The notes beneath the pieces were generated by a model that worked only from the letters and a program-made list of their open reading frames with translations, was not told the DNA's origin and ran no database searches. Shown here piece after piece: positions 55,000-64,000 of a stretch of DNA of 64,000 nucleotides. This DNA is from Ligula intestinalis (lineage: Eukaryota > Platyhelminthes > Cestoda > Diphyllobothriidea > Diphyllobothriidae): assembly GCA_036362985.1 (NCBI GenBank), contig JAYGXS010000005.1, positions 7,686,019-7,750,018 of the forward strand, read 5' to 3'. Position 1 is the first letter of the stretch; each line of letters opens with the position of its first letter. A program made the translations under genes and the position numbers.

Positions 55000-56518
55000 G
55001 TTGATGTTTTCGGGCAATGTTTGCAATGTTCGCATGCTTTGTGTTTGAACTCTTGGGTACTTTATGTTCTGCCCTGAGCAACCACTTCGGCATGTGTTCA
55101 GCTGACCACGTTGCAAGCAAAGGCAGTTGGCTGTTTTCATTAATTTGTCTTTGTATCCATATATTTTCCATGATCTTGTTACCAATAGGGAGTTCAAAGG
55201 AGTTCGCCTATCTTTCCTTGAATAAACTGCTACTGACACTGATACTGAATCTTAGTAATCAGTGGCTGACAGAACTTTACGCATTTAGAATTCCAGTCCA
55301 TAAACATATTTTCCATCAATTCAACAGCCAATAGAACGTTCAACAAGTTGCATGTTGTCCTATTCAACAACGCCATTGCAGCGTTCAGTTTGTACAGTGG
55401 CGCCGAATAACTGACCCTGACATAGCTGGCGATATCACTCTGCATTCGGTCTGCCATCGTGGTCCACGAAGAGCAATTTTGCAGGTGCGAGAATTTATTA
55501 GATTCATACGTTTAGCTATGAACGCCGTAAGAACTACAACTGCTTTTGTTCCAACCCTTATGCGGGCCTATTAAAGGTAAACGAGGGCATAATATTGCTT
55601 ATGTTGCACTGCTAAACCTATTCATAAACAAAACACGGCTTGTCTTATGTGATTTGTGAAAGCTCGGAAATGCTTAAATCCTAGCTCATCTCGTTTTAGT
55701 AATAAAAAAGACAGGCAGTTAAGCAATTACAACCACGGCTATGTACCAAGCCCGGTATTCGTCGCTTTATTCGTGGTAGGCGTCTGCTTCAATTAACACA
55801 AAAAAGTAATTTTAACGAACGTGGATTACTTTCGTTTTAACAGTCGAACTACACCTTATAAGCAAATGGGAGTCACTGATCAGGCTCAGTCAACGTTTGA
55901 GTCACGGCCTGGTGCCTCTGGATGAAAGTTCAACAAAGGGTGACCAAAGTGGTTAGCGGATTAGATCTATCATATGAAGTTCGACCAGAAAGACTAAAGG
56001 TTTTTCCACTCTATTCTAGGCAATGCAAAGGAAATATGGTTACGGTATTCAAACTCATCAGGGGATTATACTCTGTGCTTCAGCTAGCTGATTTGTTGAA
56101 GTCACTTTAAATCACTTTATTAAGGGAAGAAGGCTTTCGCCCTTGAGCTCCCTATTCATAACCAAAATCGCATAATAGGTCCACCGTAACAATAGGACAT
56201 AATACAAATGTACAAATGTAGGCTTAACATCAGCGATAAGTGTGAGCCAGTTGCAAGGTGCTGCTACTGACACTTTGTTCATAATATCTGCCACAGTTTC
56301 TCAGCAAATGAGAATCAAGTTTGTGTTTAAAATTGTCAACAGTATCTGAGAGGACCACATCTTCCGGGAGTCCGTTCCACGCTCCAATGACCCTCTGAGA
56401 GAAGGCGTTTCGTCGAACGTCGATACGGGCCGGTTTCCTCTGTAGTTTAAAAGGATGACCTCGCAGATGGTCAGTCCGAGCCAATTCGAAGAAATCATCA
56501 AATTCTAGGGCGCAGTCT
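53823..56518. repeat. 2,696-bp sequence repeated across the gap, copy 2
   Basis: Second copy of 50,727-53,422. It includes a CR1 endonuclease-frame N-terminus on the minus strand (54,890 to the gap) without the nonsense codon of copy 1, the small ORF at 55,230-55,457, and the CR1-B 3' end. Confidence 0.95.
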
Positions 56519-59501
56519 TGGCCTCTGACAATTCGGTAGGTTTGTATGAGGTTCCCGCGGAGTTGCCTATAATTGAGAGGGAAAAGATCAAGTTCAGTCA
56601 GTCTGTCTTCATAAGGCAGATGACCAAGATTCTTGACCTTCTCGTAGCCCTCGCCTGCACTCGTTCCAGGTGCAGGTAATCCTTCTTGAACAACGGACGC
56701 CAGGCCTGGACAGCATACTCCAAGTGGGACCGAACAAACGCTCCGTAGGTTTTCCTGAAGAGCTCCTTGTCAATGTTGACGAATCCCCGCCTAATCGCAA
56801 ATAGCACCTGTGTCGCGCGTTTAGCTGCCTTTACACACTGAGTAGATGGTTTAAGTGGGGAATTTATTAGAACACCGAGATCCTTTTGTTTATTCACATC
56901 TGAAAGCGGGTGCCCATCGAGGAGGTATTGGAAGGAATCGTTCTCCTCATCAGTCCTTCTAGTACGGAGTCTTAAAACCACACACTTACTAATGTTGAAA
57001 TTTAAAAGCCAACGAGCAGACAAGCAGCTAAGTCGATTAAGACTCTCTTGAAGCGCTTTCCTATCGGCGTCAGACCTGATGGCTCTCCAGAGTTTGACGT
57101 CGTCGGCAAACATGATAGCGCTGCAACCCAATTCGTTGACACAGTCGTTGATATAGATGAGGAAGAGCAGTGGCCCTAAGACAGAGCCTTGGGGGACGCC
57201 ACTCAGAACAGATTTAGGGTTTGACTTTGAGTCACCGATGCACACAGTTTGCGATCGCCCTGTGAGAAAATCTGTGATCCATGCCAGCAGGATTCCTCTT
57301 ATGCCAATTTTATGACAATTTATACATTAGACGCTTATGTGGGACGCTGTCGAATGCCTTCTTAAAGTCCGTATAGATGACGTCAACCTTACCATCTTTA
57401 TCTAGCGCGCGAGTCCACTGCTCAGTGGAGAGTAGAAGGCTGGAAAGGCAAGAATGGTTCTTTCTGAAGCCGTGTTGGAGCCCTGACAGTAGGTTGTTCT
57501 CCTCCAAGAACTCCATCGTTGTCTTCTTAATTATCGTTTCCCTCACCTTACAGCAAATGCAAGTTAGGCTGACGGGCCGGTAATTGTTAACCTTCGTTCG
57601 GGTTCCGCCCTTGTATATCGGATAAATATTTGCCATTTTCCATTCAGATGACAGTTTTCCTAGTTCAAATGAAGAACGAAAGATATGTGCTATGGGCTCT
57701 GAGAGTTCGCTTGCCAATTCTTTCAAGAACTTGGCTGGTATATTGTCTGGACCGGATGACTTTGCTTCTTTGAGGCTCTGCAGCTCCCTCTCAACTACAG
57801 ATGTTGGAAATAGTAGAGAATGAAGTGCTGAACCGGCGTTTGCAACAGCACTGTTGGCATTATCAAAATGAAGCTCGGTTTCCCTAGTGAATACCGAGGC
57901 AAAGAACCGGCTACAGTACTCGGCTTTCTCGTCATTCTCAACCACTTCTCCGCCATCATCATTCTTAAGTACTGCGACAGGATCCTTGTTTTTTAATCTT
58001 CTGTTAATATAGCCGAATAGAATTTTGGGCTTTTCTTCGGCCTGTTGGAGGATTCTTGATTCATAGTTTTTCCTGGCCTGGCGAATTGATTGTTTTACTG
58101 CATTTCTTTGGCGTCGGAATTCCTCGAAGTGTACTGGCGACCCAGTTTTCCTGAATAACTTCCATTTCCTATTCTTCTTCTTCAGTTGCCTGTTAAGGTC
58201 TCTCGTCAACCAGGCAGGACGACTAGTCGTCTTGTGTACCTTGACCAGACAAAAGCGCTTAAGCAGATCTAATGCAACCCTCTTGAATGATCTCCAATCC
58301 TCCTCCGGATCCCCCTTGAGTAGGCAGTCCCAATTCACGGTCGATAGTGCATTCTTCATTGAATTGAAATCTGCCTTCCATTTGTTTGGCTGGTCCTCCG
58401 TTTTCCTCAGCCGTTGAGTATGGAGTGAGTAATCCCACATTAGCGTCGTATGATCACTCTTACCGAGCGGAGCACTTGAATGAACTTCATCTATGTAGGA
58501 GGAATCCTTCATGAAAATGTGATCCAAACAAGTAGCCCGCTGGTTTTCTCGAAATCTGGTGATGCCCTTAACGTTCTGAACTAGAGACAGGTCAAGCGTG
58601 AGATCCATTAATTTTGAACTAAAGGAAGTTGACGCCACCTCAACTGTCAGGTTGTTCCATTCAATTGCAGGGGCGTTGAAGTCACCAACGATGAGAACCT
58701 CCTGGTGGCTAGCAGCTTCTTTCACCAGACCAAGGAGTGAGTCATCGGCTCCGCTCAGAATGTTTGGTGGCCGGTATACGGCCAGGAATTCAAGGTTCTG
58801 TGAATTCACCTTCTTGATCTTTAACTAGACGGACTCATACTCCAGGGCTACAGTGTGTTCTCTTTCTTCAACAGAGATTTCAGTTCTGACATACACGACA
58901 ACCCCACCTCCTTGTCGGTTTTTGCGGTCTTTGCGGAAAAGCTGGTATGCTGGAATCGAAATTTCCGAATCCGCGATTTCTGCTTTTAGCCATGTTTCCG
59001 TTATGGCAACTTCATCAGGTTTCCGCTCCGAAAGTACTGCCTTGAGTTCATCAATTTTTGAGGGAAGACTTTGGGCATTAGTGTAAAGAAAGCTCAATTT
59101 AGACTTATTCACCACTTTATGCAGGCGGTTGCAGCTTGCGTGAGATTGCATGCAGGGAGCTGACGGTGCTGATGGAGACGGACTGTTGTCCATCCTGACT
59201 AGGCTGTTAGTGTTATCGGCTTTCTCCAGAGGAGTGACCTCGGGACATGGACGATCTCCCCGTTCAGAATTCGAAGATCGCTCTCGCCGAGTTCGCATCT
59301 CCTGTGGAGTTCTACTTTTAGCAATCTCCATTTCTCCCGCTCCGCGGGGGAAAAATCCCGCTGAAAAATAACCGTCAGGTGTGAGTATCTAAGTATTGGT
59401 TTCCTGCTTAACAATAGCTGGACCTCAGCCTCACTCTTCAGAACAACCTTCAACGGTCTTGGTTGGCGTTGTTCATCTTTTGAGTCTGTTAAACGGCCCA
59501 T
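56230..59501 (-). pseudogene. CR1-B endonuclease-reverse transcriptase
   Basis: From 59,501 the frame gives PRPLKVVLKSEAEVQLLLSR and FQRDFSPAEREKWRLLKVEL. It shifts near 59,330 into the endonuclease: KSKLSFLYTNAQSLPSKIDE, ITETWL, a stop at 58,825-58,827, then AVYRPPN, GDFNAPAIEW and GKSDHTTLMW. The reverse transcriptase follows with NYRPVSLTCICCK, QHGFRKNHSC and YTDFKKAFDSVPHKR. Another shift near 57,300 precedes GVPQGSVLGPLLFLIYINDC and the catalytic FADDVKLW (about 57,095-57,115). The C-terminal part with QAWRPLFKK is broken near 56,640 and ends with GAWNGLPEDVV at 56,230. The frameshifts and the stop make it non-functional. Confidence 0.88.
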
Positions 59502-59551
59502 TCGGATTACCTTTAGAACTTCGACTTTCTCCTAACCCTTTAGGAGAAATT

Positions 59552-60640
59552 TCAGATATTCTTTAAATAATTCCTGTCCTCTTCTAATCTTGATTTCGGG
59601 GTATCGGAAGTACCTTCTGTCATGCCTTTTATGACTATGCAGTTTATACGAGTGGTACTCACCTTCCGACTGTCGTCCCCTTTTGCTTCTCTAGGGTTTG
59701 TTAGGACATATTCGCTTCGAGGTTCAGCGCTCCTGTTCGTTTTGGCCTGCGAAGGTGCCCTTTTTGTTTGGCTCGTGCTCAATCTCGGCCAACTTATATT
59801 AGCACTTGGGCTTGGTTGGCCTTTTTTAAGAGCCCGAGAGCGCTTCGTCGTTCTCTTGGAAGCCAGTGGGTTGACAGTTTCCCCTGTCCATGGCAGAATA
59901 CCAACTCCGTTAAGCACCCTGGCTGCCGGATCATTTTTCTGCGTAGACACTTTGGCGAGGGATTTTGTTTCTCCGTACGTTAGGTTTCCTCGCTCAAGTT
60001 CACCCATCGTCGGTTTCTCCTCACGAGGGAGAAATAGATAAAAAAAATTCAGCTCCTCCATCTCCACTCTAAGACAATTAACTACCTTCTCAAGGTTTGT
60101 AAATTTGTTCAGAAGGGTAAAATATGATACAGAGGCTTCATCTTCATGAGTTTCATCCCTTAAACTTTTACGACTTTTAGTTCGCTTGGCAGGAGGAGAT
60201 TTAAAAGAACCTCTAGATCGAGTTTCCGTAGTTAGTAAGGGAATTTGGAAATAAGCGAAGCATCCTGTCATGGCGAAGTGAGGTAGACTTTCGACTTCTA
60301 CGCGGGGGATCCAGGGTTCGAATCCGAGCGGTGGCGTGACTTTTTTTCCTTGTTGCGATGATGTCGGGATTTCGAATGCAGGCACCGGCGAACATTCCTT
60401 CCCGTCTTCCAAAGCTGTATAGCACATAGTTTCAATTTTTTCTGTCACAATCTTTTCACAACAGGCCGTTAATGAATCAAATAATAAAGTGGATTGCTTT
60501 TTGACTGTTAATAACCGATTTTGATTGCTGTCACCCTGTGTCTTCGTGGAGGAGTTGATTAGACGCTCAACTTGGTGTTCGTAAATTGAGTCTACTGAAC
60601 TCGAGAGACGTTTAGCCCTTTTAGCGGGGGGTGATTTCAT
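59552..60640 (-). CDS. CR1-B ORF1-like frame
   Basis: An open frame of 362 codons starts at MKSPPAKRAKRLSSS. It is basic at the N-terminus and contains a coiled-coil-like stretch (NKFTNLEKVVNCLRVEMEEL). The sequence KSPPAKRTKSRKS recurs about 145 codons in. The section in between includes PPLGFEPWIPRVEVESLPHF, which is the translated complement of a tRNA-like SINE (B-box GGTTCGAATCC). ORF1 proteins of LINEs bind element RNA; assignment here rests on position and composition. Confidence 0.5.
   Translation of the reverse strand: MKSPPAKRAKRLSSSVDSIYEHQVERLINSSTKTQGDSNQNRLLTVKKQSTLLFDSLTACCEKIVTEKIETMCYTALEDGKECSPVPAFEIPTSSQQGKKVTPPLGFEPWIPRVEVESLPHFAMTGCFAYFQIPLLTTETRSRGSFKSPPAKRTKSRKSLRDETHEDEASVSYFTLLNKFTNLEKVVNCLRVEMEELNFFYLFLPREEKPTMGELERGNLTYGETKSLAKVSTQKNDPAARVLNGVGILPWTGETVNPLASKRTTKRSRALKKGQPSPSANISWPRLSTSQTKRAPSQAKTNRSAEPRSEYVLTNPREAKGDDSRKVSTTRINCIVIKGMTEGTSDTPKSRLEEDRNYLKNI
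60255..60352 (+). repeat. tRNA-derived SINE inside CR1-B
   Basis: A-box-like TGGCGAAGTGAGG (60,271), B-box GGTTCGAATCC (60,310-60,320) and a T7 run (60,344-60,350, Pol III terminator type) occur in order on the plus strand, opposite to the LINE. The T-arm and acceptor stem pair poorly, so it is tRNA-derived and not a tRNA gene. Confidence 0.6.
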
Positions 60641-60716
60641 CGCATCAATCGTGCGACTTCTGCCCTCGAAATTGCGACTAGGGGTTTTAAACCAAATTAA
60701 ATTAGAGTCTGCAATC

Positions 60717-60788
60717 GGCGCTGATGGTGTAGTGGTAACGACTGATACCGACGAACGACAGGTTTTGGTTCGAGTCCCTCTCGCGCCG
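60717..60788 (+). repeat. tRNA-Gly-like SINE head or pseudo-tRNA
   Basis: A-box TGGTGTAGTGG at 60,725 and B-box GGTTCGAGTCC at 60,767 match the consensus exactly. The ends GGCGCTG and TCGCGCC pair in five of seven positions plus one wobble. The T stem and the anticodon arm do not fold, so a functional tRNA is unlikely. The 5' half resembles tRNA-Gly. Confidence 0.6.
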
Positions 60789-61089
60789 CAGCTTTTACAA
60801 GCTGATCTACACGTTTATTTTTGTCTCCCATAATAGATCAGACTGACGATAAACGTTATTAAAGCTCTATGCAATATGTATAAAGCGTTCAACTGTATGA
60901 AAAAGGTTATTGAAACGACTCAGCCATTTGTAGAGAGCTGGAATCCGGGAGAATTGTTGACAGAAGGCAGTGACGGAGATGATGCTCGTTTTGACTAATA
61001 TCCTGTCGTGTCTTCTGAGGCTGAATCGACAGAAACGACTAATCTCCGGGGTCATCCATTCAAACGGAAGAAACAGCATGCCAAAGTAG

Positions 61090-61660
61090 ATGTGCGACGA
61101 ACTTATTCTTCCACGGGTCACTGAAGCCATATATCAAGGACGTCTCGGAAGCGACCGAGCGTATTGCCGTAGGAATAGGCGTTGGAATCGCACATCGTCC
61201 CAAGACTACAATGCGCAGCCGGGTCATGAGGATCAAGGATCGACTAAATCCCAGTGAGCAGTTGGGTGTAGTGTATCGCATACAATGTCTTAACTGTTGT
61301 GTAAATTACACGGGACAGACTGGACGCATGCTGGGTTCGCGCATACACGAACACAATTCGGCTGTTCAACGGGGTGATTAATCTTCGCAATTGGTCGCCA
61401 ACACCTACGGAATGGTTCACGATTTCAACTTCGCAGCTGCAAGGATAATTGCCCACGCAAGCAGCAAGACGGGCCGAGAACTGATTGAAGCTTGGGCGTC
61501 GGATGAAAACTCAGTTTACCGATGCATCGAGCTGGCGCTCTCCTATGTTGCTCTGCGCAGGTATCTGCAGACTCACGACACTGGAGGTCCTGTCCCTCCC
61601 TCCCTCCCTCCCACCCTTCCCTATGACTTATGATTGACCTTTCCCCCATAGAATATTACT
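61090..61660 (+). pseudogene. Penelope-like GIY-YIG endonuclease
   Basis: From about 61,115 the plus strand encodes KPYIKDVSEATERIAVGIGV, RLNPSEQLGVVYRIQCLNC, NYTGQTGRMLGSRIHEHNSA, a stop near 61,379, then FNFAAARIIAHASSKTGREL, IEAWASDENSVYRCIELALS and YVALRRYLQ. This is the best preserved PLE endonuclease in the window: the VVYRI (GIY-like), YTG (YIG-like), R-IHEH and EAW (catalytic Glu) positions are all readable. Apart from a frame change near the start, one nonsense codon breaks it. In PLEs this domain nicks DNA to prime reverse transcription. Confidence 0.8.
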
Positions 61661-61897
61661 TGTTTTCGTTTATTAATTTATTTCTGTATATATTCCCACC
61701 TACCACGCCGGTCTCGCCCACTAGCACATACTGATAAAATCCAAAGTAGCGAGTCAACGGCAAAACCCCACAATTATTGATTTTCTGCTCGCTCAAATTT
61801 TGGCTGTTCTGTGCACACGCCAGGACTAGCTACCTCATTTGTTGCTGCTGTTCCCTACTCTGACGATGGGCTCCTGCAGGAGCCCGAAGGCTCAGGC
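61650..61897 (+). mobile_element. PLE 3' untranslated end and tail
   Basis: Follows the endonuclease directly and matches 44,936-45,210. The tail has CTGACGA, a perfect 7-bp hairpin GGGCTCC-TGCA-GGAGCCC, and GAAGGCTCAGG. The TIR element at 61,898 is inserted in it, and CTAATAAAATTG beyond that element (62,481) looks like the continuation. Confidence 0.75.
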
Positions 61898-62473
61898 GGC
61901 AACAGTAGCTTGTGTAGCCCCACTCATTAATGCTTACTCCCTCCATGTTTTCCTACGAAAACGCTGGTTATCGGGTTTTATGGGCGGGAAATTAGGATAC
62001 GCAGTGGAATATACTTCAATAAATGCTAAATGCATTTTTATTTTACTGTATTTAGAAGTGTTGATGATTTATGCCTGTAGAATTTACCTATCTGTATTAT
62101 CACTTAATTTATTGTGGAAATACCTGATTTCAAACTGCAGGTTTCTTGAATTTCACGAAAAATTAAAAAAGTAGGTACGAGGTCGTCTACTTTAACTTAC
62201 CTGTGGTCCAATTTGCCACTCTGGAGTTATATTGGTATAGTTGGCGGCGCTAAGCGCCGCACACCCCTTCAATTTACATGCGGAACAACCTGCTCCCAGC
62301 GGCAGCGAGAAGCAACTTCGATTAAATGCTTTTCTTTTTACACTTAGTTCTAAAAGTTTCCTTCTCCGTATATCCTATTTTCCCACCCCACAAAATTCTA
62401 GAACCACAGTTTCTGCAGGACAAAAATTTGGGACTAGGGGCATATGAGTGGGGCTAAATAAGCTACTTTTGCC
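61898..62473 (-). mobile_element. Non-autonomous TIR element, copy 3 (576 bp)
   Basis: Inverted relative to copies 1 and 2. It starts GGCAACAGTAGCTTGTGTAG and ends (reversed) GGCAAAAGTAGCTTATTTAG. The flanking 8-mers are GCTCAGGC and GCTCTGTC (six of eight match). The interior matches along its length, for example TGCATTTTTATTTTACTGTA and TTTCTTGAATTTC. Confidence 0.85.
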
Positions 62474-62639
62474 GCTCTGTCTAATAAAATTGTTATTCCA
62501 GTTTTCAAAAATTCTACTTCTACCACCAGATATATATTTATTGGAAGAGTGCACGAGCATTATGCGACTTCTTCGTCAAACAGTACGTACACAGAATGCT
62601 GTTAGGAAAGCTTGAATTCAAGTGTAGCAGTCAGTAGGT

Positions 62640-62985
62640 TTCAAAATTATTCGGTAATTTAGAAACTGTTTTTAAACCGAACGATAGCCTTTCTTTAAGT
62701 AGGAAATATAAAAAGTCGTAACTTGTTACCAATTGAGTACAAGAAAGAATACCCTTAGCCATCTTTTCTATAGAATATATTTTAATTTAAAAAGGCATTC
62801 GCAATCCATGATAAAATGCATACTATATAAGTAGCCATTTTTTTCAGAGTAAACATCTCATAAGCGGTCAGAAGGAAACACCTTAAAAAGCCGGAATGCT
62901 GACGTGTCTGAAAAACTTGAGATTAGACAGCACGATAATCAGTATTGTAACAATTCTTAATGTTTTTGTGTCAGTGATTAGCAGC
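62640..62985 (+). repeat. Dispersed AT-rich repeat, partner of 11,280-11,640
   Basis: CCTTTCTTTAAGTAGGAAAT, GAGTACAAGAAAGAAT, ATACTATATAAGTAGCCAT, AAAAAGCCGGAATGC and AATCAGTATTGTAAC align in order with the 11.3-kb copy. Confidence 0.55.
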
Positions 62986-63654
62986 TTTTTGCAAACTGTG
63001 GCATTTTGCTTGCGGCACTCGCCATACTGTATGCAGACCAGAGTTGAGCAATGGGCAGTGCGTTGATATCAGAATGAATTTATGTTGAGCCCGGTCTGGA
63101 CGAGGTTCAGCAGTTTTCTGGGGCGTCTAGCTATGTCTAATGAAAAAACATCCTTTGGAAGCTACACTTGAGAGGCCAGGCTACGCGGTTGATCGATGCA
63201 GGCAGTTTGTACTCACCTCAAAGTTCCCTTAACGAATCAAAACTATCGATAAGCCGGTCCCACGCTAATGACAAACCAACAGTATCCAAACGAAACTGCC
63301 ATACCAGAGGGAATGCGTAGCCATCATGAACGGTCACTTACGAAAAAAACCAAGCATGAAAATAGATCTGAAATACATGCCAGCGTGTCCTGCGTAATAG
63401 TCAATAAACATCGACGCTAACAAGCATGAATAAGCATGAGTTTACAAAATACCCAAAAAGGAAAAAAATAGTCATACGAAGTTGCCTTGGAATGAAACTT
63501 TAGCATAGGGCTAAGCATTCCCCCAGAGTAGACAGAAGACCGTCAAACAATCTACACTGACGGCCAGCAAAATGGAATGGAGGACCGCTGCGAGTGGTGT
63601 GAATGTCAATGCCACTGGAAGAGTTGCAACTGAGGATTTTGAGGGGGGAGTGTG
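62986..63654. other. No recognised gene
   Basis: Short frames only; no repeat partner seen. Confidence 0.35.
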
Positions 63655-63770
63655 CCGTAGGAGGAAAGTTCCGTAAATATTCCCATGGTTAATATTAAAA
63701 GTCAGTTTATGGCAAGCAATTGTTTGCAGCAACTCGTCATCAGGCCAAACGTTTGCAAGGGAAATGAACG
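63655..63770 (-). repeat. Repeat arm, same family as 4,225-4,330
   Basis: Reverse complement: TTTCCCTTGCAAACGTTTGG, CTGATGACGAGTTGCTGCAA, AAACTGACTTTTAATATTA and CCATGGGAATATTTACGGAA, as at 4.2 kb. Confidence 0.55.
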
Positions 63771-63814
63771 CTGAACATAGCAATTAAAAATTGAATAGGT
63801 AGAAAAATCAATAA

Positions 63815-64000
63815 CTGCCTAACACCAGCGCTGATAGGTCACCGTGGCCTATGTCAGTTTGCACATGTAGGCCATGTCGGCGTGGTGGTTAAGAGACTGC
63901 CGCTAGTTGATAGGAGCAAAATGCTATCGCCATCTGGTGTCGGTTTAGGCCATGGAAGTTTAAGAGCTTGTGTCAGAGTATTCTGACAATGCAGCACTGG
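63815..64000 (+). repeat. SINE-like repeat, copy 3 (runs off the window)
   Basis: GTCGGCGTGGTGGTTAAGAG, ACTGCCGCTAGTTGATAGG, GGTGTCGG, CATGGAAGT and GCTTGTGTCAGAG match the inverted copy at 3,999-4,190. The GTGGTGGTTAAGAGACTGCC block resembles a Leu/Ser tRNA A-box region. The 3' end lies at or beyond the window edge. Confidence 0.55.

Larger units (their letters stand above)
56105..60660 (-). mobile_element. CR1-like LINE, copy B
   Basis: A second, more divergent CR1-type element, 5' end near 60,650 and 3' end near 56,110 where TTAATAAAGTGATTT follows the last coding segment (poly(A)-signal-like, minus strand). It has an ORF1-like N-terminal frame, an endonuclease and a reverse transcriptase. 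A tRNA-like SINE sits inside the ORF1-like frame at about 60.25-60.36 kb. If the gap overlap is an artefact, copy B lies only about 1.2 kb upstream of copy A on the same strand. Confidence 0.85.

Noticed and set aside
50727..56518. Recent segmental duplication as the preferred reading
   Set aside because: Possible, but both copies ending exactly at the gap edges with no indels fits an unmerged contig overlap better.
60717..60788. Functional tRNA-Gly gene
   Set aside because: A- and B-boxes and the acceptor stem are good, but the T stem and anticodon arm do not pair and no standard anticodon loop exists. Kept as a tRNA-derived repeat.
1..64000. CRISPR arrays, operons or other bacterial features
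   Set aside because: No regularly spaced short repeats and no gene-dense operon layout. Introns, LINEs, PLEs and SINEs show the DNA is eukaryotic.

Overview
The window looks like intergenic, transposon-dense DNA from a flatworm, most likely a diphyllobothriidean tapeworm (Spirometra/Dibothriocephalus type). That placement rests on remembered similarity of the retroelement proteins and is inference. Host genes are few. I can support a multi-exon gene of unknown function at about 38.3-40.4 kb (+), a small membrane protein ORF at 12.1-12.4 kb (-), and one Kunitz-type inhibitor domain at 34.1-34.4 kb (+). Almost everything else that can be named is a decayed mobile element.

Layout. 0.4-2.5 kb: Penelope-like (PLE) fragments. 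3.9-11 kb: an RTE-type LINE (5.4-9.0 kb, +) between two copies of an unnamed repeat that is tandemly repeated at 9.4-10.9 kb. 12.1-12.4 kb: small membrane protein. 13.4-18.9 kb: tRNA-derived SINEs and PLE fragments in both orientations, one split by a 576-bp terminal-inverted-repeat element. 19.5-20.0 kb: CR1-like fragment. 23.9-26.2 kb: second copy of that element, then LTR-like direct repeats. 27.4-31 kb: tRNA-like SINE, inverted repeats, PLE fragments. 34 kb: Kunitz. 36-37 kb: PLE. 38.3-40.4 kb: spliced gene. 43.8-46.0 kb: two pogo/Tigger-like DNA transposons around a PLE 3' end. 47.4-60.7 kb: two CR1-like LINEs on the minus strand. 61.1-62.5 kb: PLE with the third copy of the 576-bp element inserted. 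63.8-64.0 kb: a SINE.

Two structural points matter most. First, the 400-N gap at 53,423-53,822 is flanked by the same 2,696-bp sequence (50,727-53,422 and 53,823-56,518, constant offset 3,096, about 17 substitutions, no indels). This is what two unmerged overlapping contig ends look like, so the 'duplication' is probably false. Second, about 15 retroelement tails share a CTGANGA-hairpin-GAAAC signature. Several directly follow PLE endonuclease sequence and three loci carry them head to head; the signature resembles a hammerhead ribozyme core, which is known from Penelope-like elements.
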